Shown in pieces: positions 60,925 through 64,000 of a stretch of 64,000 nucleotides of DNA. The stretch is from positions 65,634 to 129,633 of the forward strand of contig JAWWAC010000003.1 of assembly GCA_033721915.1 (NCBI GenBank), given 5' to 3'. The first letter of the stretch is position 1. Each line of letters starts with the position of its first letter. Made by a program: the position numbers and the translations under genes. The notes beneath the pieces were generated by a model. The model saw only the letters and a program-made list of their open reading frames with translations. It was not told the origin of the DNA and ran no database searches. Source of the DNA: REBR01 sp033721915. Its GTDB lineage: Bacteria > Pseudomonadota > Gammaproteobacteria > Pseudomonadales > Oleiphilaceae.

Positions 60925-62259
60925 ATGGCCACACTGCTCTGGTTCAGCCGCGATCTGCGTCTGCACGATAATCCTGCGTTGCTGCAGGCCGCACAGGCCG
61001 ATCAACTGCTGTGTGTCTATGTGGTGGACCCGGACTGGTTCCGCCCCGGACCCTGGCAGAGCCGGGTCATGGGTCCCCACCGCTGGCGCTTTCTCTGGCA
61101 GAGCCTGATGGCCCTGGAAGGGGAGCTGAAAGCACTGGGCCAGCGACTGCACATTGCCTGGGGCAACCCGGAGTCCGTGATTCCCGGGCTGAGTCATCGC
61201 CACGGGGTGTCGCGGCTGGTTCGCAGTCGTGTGCACGACGGTGACGAGAACGGCCAGTGGGAGCGCATCGTGGGGGCACTGCAACGGATACCCGTGCTGG
61301 AGGTGGAAACCCGCACCCTGTTCAATGAGCGTGACCTGCCCTTTGCCATCGACCAGCTGCCGGAGACCTTCTCCCAGTTTCGCAAGCGCCTTGAGAAGCC
61401 GGCACTGCCATCCCGGGCGCCACTGGAAGCCCCCCGGACACTGCCTCCGGCCCCCGGGCTGGCGGAAGACGACCGGCACCGCTGCCCAGCGGTGCAGGCG
61501 CTGGAGAATGACCCTTATCAGGGGGGCGAGAAAGCCGGCCTGGCCCAGCTGGAGGATTTCCTCTTTGTCAGTCACGGTATTGACCGTTACAAGGAGACCC
61601 GCAACGCACTGGACGACTGGCCCTCCTCCAGCCGTTTCTCGGCCTGGCTGGCCAACGGCAGCCTGTCCGTGCGCACCGTGGCGGCGCGCATCCACGACTA
61701 CGAGCAGCAGGTGCTCAGCAACGACTCCACCTACTGGCTGTATTTCGAGTTGCTGTGGCGTGAGTATTTCCAGTGGAATGCGCGCCGTCTCGGCCCGGCC
61801 CTCTACAGCCGTGACGGCGAGAAAGGCCGCGCCGGTGCCAACTCCTTCTATCCCCACCGCTTCCGGGCCTGGTGCCAGGGCAGCACCGAGTACCCCATCG
61901 TCAACGCCTGCATGAACCAGTTGCGGGAGACCGGCTACATGTCCAACCGGGGCCGGCAGCTGGTGGCCAGCTGCTTTGTCCATGAGCTGGGCCTGGACTG
62001 GCGCTACGGCGCCGCCTGGATGGCGGAACAGCTGCTGGACTACGACCCGGCCAGCCATTACGGCAACTGGCAGTACCTGGCGGGTGTGGGGGCCGACCCC
62101 CGGGGCTGGCGCCAGTTCAACCTGGCAAAGCAGGCCAGCACCTACGACCCACGGGGTGAGTTTGTGGCCCGCTGGCAGGGCCACGCCTCACAGCCCGTGG
62201 GCCTGCACACCGTGGATGCGGCGGACTGGCCCATTGCCCCGGGTGAGCCTCCCGCCTGA
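60925..62259 (+). CDS. Cryptochrome DASH / photolyase-family protein
   Basis: A 444-residue FAD protein of the CRY-DASH branch, a blue-light photoreceptor or repairer of cyclobutane pyrimidine dimers in single-stranded DNA. The photolyase N-terminal domain (LLWFSRDLRLHDNPAL) binds the antenna pigment. The FAD-binding domain has WLYFELLWREYFQWNA, ACMNQLRETGYMSNRGRQLV (about 331-350) and DYDPASHYGNWQYLAGVGAD, all diagnostic of DASH. The terminal segment YDPRGEFVARW is also conserved. The ATG at 60925 starts the first strand. No antenna-specific residues were assigned. Confidence 0.94.
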   Translation: MATLLWFSRDLRLHDNPALLQAAQADQLLCVYVVDPDWFRPGPWQSRVMGPHRWRFLWQSLMALEGELKALGQRLHIAWGNPESVIPGLSHRHGVSRLVRSRVHDGDENGQWERIVGALQRIPVLEVETRTLFNERDLPFAIDQLPETFSQFRKRLEKPALPSRAPLEAPRTLPPAPGLAEDDRHRCPAVQALENDPYQGGEKAGLAQLEDFLFVSHGIDRYKETRNALDDWPSSSRFSAWLANGSLSVRTVAARIHDYEQQVLSNDSTYWLYFELLWREYFQWNARRLGPALYSRDGEKGRAGANSFYPHRFRAWCQGSTEYPIVNACMNQLRETGYMSNRGRQLVASCFVHELGLDWRYGAAWMAEQLLDYDPASHYGNWQYLAGVGADPRGWRQFNLAKQASTYDPRGEFVARWQGHASQPVGLHTVDAADWPIAPGEPPA

Positions 62260-62317
62260 CAGGGCGGCATCCGACGGGCGGCCCTGAGCGTATAATGCTC
62301 ATATCCAGGAGGTCCTT

Positions 62318-62779
62318 ATGTTTTCACAATTCCGGCCATCGAGCAGACTCCCTTCCCGGCTGGGCTGGCTGCTGCTTCTGGCGCTGCTGTCCGGCTCCCC
62401 ACTGATCGCGCTGGCCGACAATGAGGCCGCCACGGAGGAGCAGGCCCGGTCCATGCAGAAAGTCATCCGTGCCCAGATCGAGGCGTTTGGCGAGGATCAG
62501 GCCCAGGAGGCGTTCCGCTATGCCAGCAGCGCCATACAGGACCTGTTCCAGACACCGGAGAATTTCATGGCCATTGTGGAGCAGGATTACCCGGCGGTTT
62601 ACCGGGCCGGCTTTGTGGAGTTTGCCGATCCGGTACCCCACAGGGGGTTCGTGGTACAGCCCCTGACACTGCGTGGCCCCGAGGGGCGTTACTGGAAAGG
62701 GCATTACCGCATGGTGCGTGAAGAGGGGCAATGGCGCATCAACGGTGTCCAGATCAGCCCCGTCAGCCGGGGCATCTGA
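62318..62779 (+). CDS. DUF4864-family exported protein
   Basis: A 153-residue protein with a Sec signal peptide (LGWLLLLALLSGSPLIALA, about 16-34), so it is periplasmic or secreted. The mature part has VIRAQIEAFGEDQAQEAFRY and SSAIQDLFQTPENFMAIVEQ (about 50-90), then HRGFVVQPLTLRGPEGRYW and a final EGQWRINGVQI. This matches DUF4864, a domain of unknown function with a nuclear-transport-factor-2-like shape. The ATG at 62318 follows AGGAGG. It has no obvious functional link with the neighbouring photolyase or metal transporter. Confidence 0.86.
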   Translation: MFSQFRPSSRLPSRLGWLLLLALLSGSPLIALADNEAATEEQARSMQKVIRAQIEAFGEDQAQEAFRYASSAIQDLFQTPENFMAIVEQDYPAVYRAGFVEFADPVPHRGFVVQPLTLRGPEGRYWKGHYRMVREEGQWRINGVQISPVSRGI

Positions 62780-63007
62780 ACCGGCACCCTCCCGAAGTGG
62801 CGTTGACGCTGCAACCGCATTTTTCATCAGGGGCGTCCCCGTCGCCGGCATGAGTGCGATGGCCACGGTCCTGTTCTGTCGGGCTCGGTTAGGCTTCCTT
62901 TGAGTGATACACTGTTTCTTCTGCCATCCCTGAGAACCTGCCAGGCAGGGCCCTGGCGGGTTCTCGTGCAGCGGGGAATAACGTTTATAGCCAAAGGAGA
63001 TGACTGG

Positions 63008-63904
63008 GTGCGATCCTCAATCCGATTCGTGTTATTTGCCCTGGTAGTGCTGTCTGTGCCGGTTCAGGCCAGCAGCGGGCCCCTGGTGGTGACCACATTC
63101 AGCATACTGAATGATTTTGCCCGGCAGGTGGTGGGTGAGCATGGTGAAGCCCGCCTGCTGGCACCGGTGGGCGCCGAGGTGCACGAGTACGAACTGCGCC
63201 CGCGGGATTTTGTCAGCCTGGAACAGGCGGACCTGGTGTTCTACAACGGCTACGATCTGGAGCAGTGGATGCACCAGGTGCGCGCCACGGTACCGGATGG
63301 GGTGCCGGTGATCTCCCTGGCCAGAGAGAGTGGTTTTGAGACACTGCCCATTGTCACCGGTGAATACGGCGGCACACCGGACCCCCACCTGTGGATGGAT
63401 CCGAATGCCGCCAGGGCCTATGTGACGGTGATCGAAGAGGCCCTGGTGGAGGTCGCTCCGGAACACGCCGACGCCTACCGTGACAACGCCGAGCGTTACC
63501 GCAACGAGCTGACCCGTCTGGATGAGGCGCTGCGGGAGATGCTGGCCCCCATTGATGGGGACAACCGCACGCTGATTACCAGTGAGGCGGCCTTTCTGTA
63601 CTTTGCCAATGCTTACGATTTTCACCACGACGGCATCTGGGGCACCAACAGTGAGACCGAGGGCACCTCGGAGCAGATGATGCGGATCATCGACCTGATC
63701 AAGAAACGCAAGCCCCGTGGCCTGTTCTGGGAAAGCACCATCTCCAGCCGCTACGTGGAAGGCGCCTCCAGAGATACCGGCACTCCCTACTATGGCCCCC
63801 TCTATGTGGATTCACTGGGGGAAGAGGGCTCAGGGGCCACCACCTACATCGACATGCTCAAGAGCAATGCAAACCTGTTGCGGGAGACTCTGGCGGATGA
63901 GTGA
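63008..63904 (+). CDS. Mn/Fe/Zn ABC transporter substrate-binding protein
   Basis: A 298-residue periplasmic cluster-A-I metal-binding protein. The GTG at 63008 is chosen because it begins the signal peptide (RFVLFALVVLSVPVQA) and has AAGGAG upstream. Metal ligands appear as His in AEVHEYELRP, His in DPHLWMDP, Glu in ITSEAAFLYFA and Asp in YVDSLGEEG. The His-His-Glu-Asp set is characteristic of Mn2+/Fe2+ binders (MntC/SitA), whereas Zn-specific ZnuA normally has three His and a His-rich loop, absent here. The ATPase gene overlaps its stop by 8 bp. Confidence 0.92.
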   Translation: MRSSIRFVLFALVVLSVPVQASSGPLVVTTFSILNDFARQVVGEHGEARLLAPVGAEVHEYELRPRDFVSLEQADLVFYNGYDLEQWMHQVRATVPDGVPVISLARESGFETLPIVTGEYGGTPDPHLWMDPNAARAYVTVIEEALVEVAPEHADAYRDNAERYRNELTRLDEALREMLAPIDGDNRTLITSEAAFLYFANAYDFHHDGIWGTNSETEGTSEQMMRIIDLIKKRKPRGLFWESTISSRYVEGASRDTGTPYYGPLYVDSLGEEGSGATTYIDMLKSNANLLRETLADE

Positions 63905-64000
63905 CGCGGCGGTGATGGCCAGTGATTTGAGTGTGGCCTACGACGGCGCACCGATACTGGCGGGACTGAACCTGACACTGCCGGCCAACCAGCTGATCAC
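63897..64000 (+). CDS. Metal ABC transporter ATP-binding protein, N-terminal end (partial)
   Basis: The first 34 complete codons (MSDAAVMASDLSVAYDG, then LAGLNLTLPANQLI) match the beginning of ABC ATPases of the Mn/Zn uptake class, before the Walker A motif that must lie beyond base 64000. The start ATG overlaps the binding-protein stop by 8 bp (ATGAGTGA), a sign of translational coupling. Confidence 0.86.
   Translation, partial: MSDAAVMASDLSVAYDGAPILAGLNLTLPANQLI

Overview
The window reads as a GC-rich chromosomal segment of a Gram-negative, probably marine or salt-adapted gammaproteobacterium. This is inferred from a porin with a C-terminal Phe, lipoproteins, TonB/ExbBD, a BCCT osmolyte transporter, malate:quinone oxidoreductase, a PEP-CTERM-like sorted protein and three cyclic-di-GMP proteins. 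No rRNA, tRNA, CRISPR array, prophage or insertion sequence was seen. Genus cannot be set from sequence inspection alone.

Layout. 1-6.7 kb: a truncated MFS transporter, a membrane-anchored ExeM-type nuclease, a PAS-GGDEF-EAL protein, a short NAD-binding oxidoreductase and an AraC regulator. 6.7-19.8 kb: a complete nitrate assimilation locus. On the minus strand it has nasT-nasS, then nasF-nasE-nasD (nitrate ABC importer), then a NasC-like flavoprotein with nirB and nirD; nasA faces the other way. Three transcription units (nasF, nasC-like, nasA) share one architecture: a near-consensus sigma-54 promoter, a leader of about 125-140 nt, and an intrinsic terminator hairpin with a U-tract just before the first gene. 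With NasT carrying an ANTAR RNA-binding domain and NasS a cytoplasmic nitrate-sensor fold, this strongly suggests nitrate-controlled antitermination at all three units under nitrogen (sigma-54/NtrC) control.

19.8-30.3 kb: a zincin-like protein, a DUF4136 lipoprotein, a PAS-containing chemoreceptor, a TauE/SafE transporter with an unusual start, a tightly overlapped exbB-exbD-exbD-tonB operon behind a Fur-box-like site (the TonB spacer is a very long Glu-Pro repeat), a DUF393 protein, a DUF6279 lipoprotein, a membrane protein and a hotdog thioesterase. 30.4-41.4 kb: a BCCT transporter, succinate-semialdehyde dehydrogenase with a HemD-like protein, a PEP-CTERM-like secreted protein, a MATE exporter, a porin, and a MASE1-GGDEF(degenerate)-EAL protein. 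41.4-51.1 kb: a tandem GST-N protein, mqo, a quinone-oxidoreductase-like protein coupled to a Nudix-metallo-beta-lactamase fusion, a PLP dehydratase, a CinA-type protein, a uracil-DNA glycosylase-like protein, an SRPBCC protein, a ChaC-type cyclotransferase and a HEPN protein. 51.2-64 kb: a large DUF6351 lipoprotein, a frameshifted AraC-like remnant, a GAF-PAS-GGDEF-EAL protein, an SLT lipoprotein, a decayed 3'-5' exonuclease, Mn-type superoxide dismutase, cryptochrome DASH, a DUF4864 protein and the start of a Mn/Fe/Zn ABC importer cut by the window end.

The strongest system-level signal is the triplicated promoter-leader-terminator module of the nitrate locus. Its class (NasTS/ANTAR antitermination) is known; what deserves study is its repetition in front of transporter, electron-transfer/nitrite reductase and nitrate reductase units. 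I did not find convincing evidence of a wholly undescribed system.
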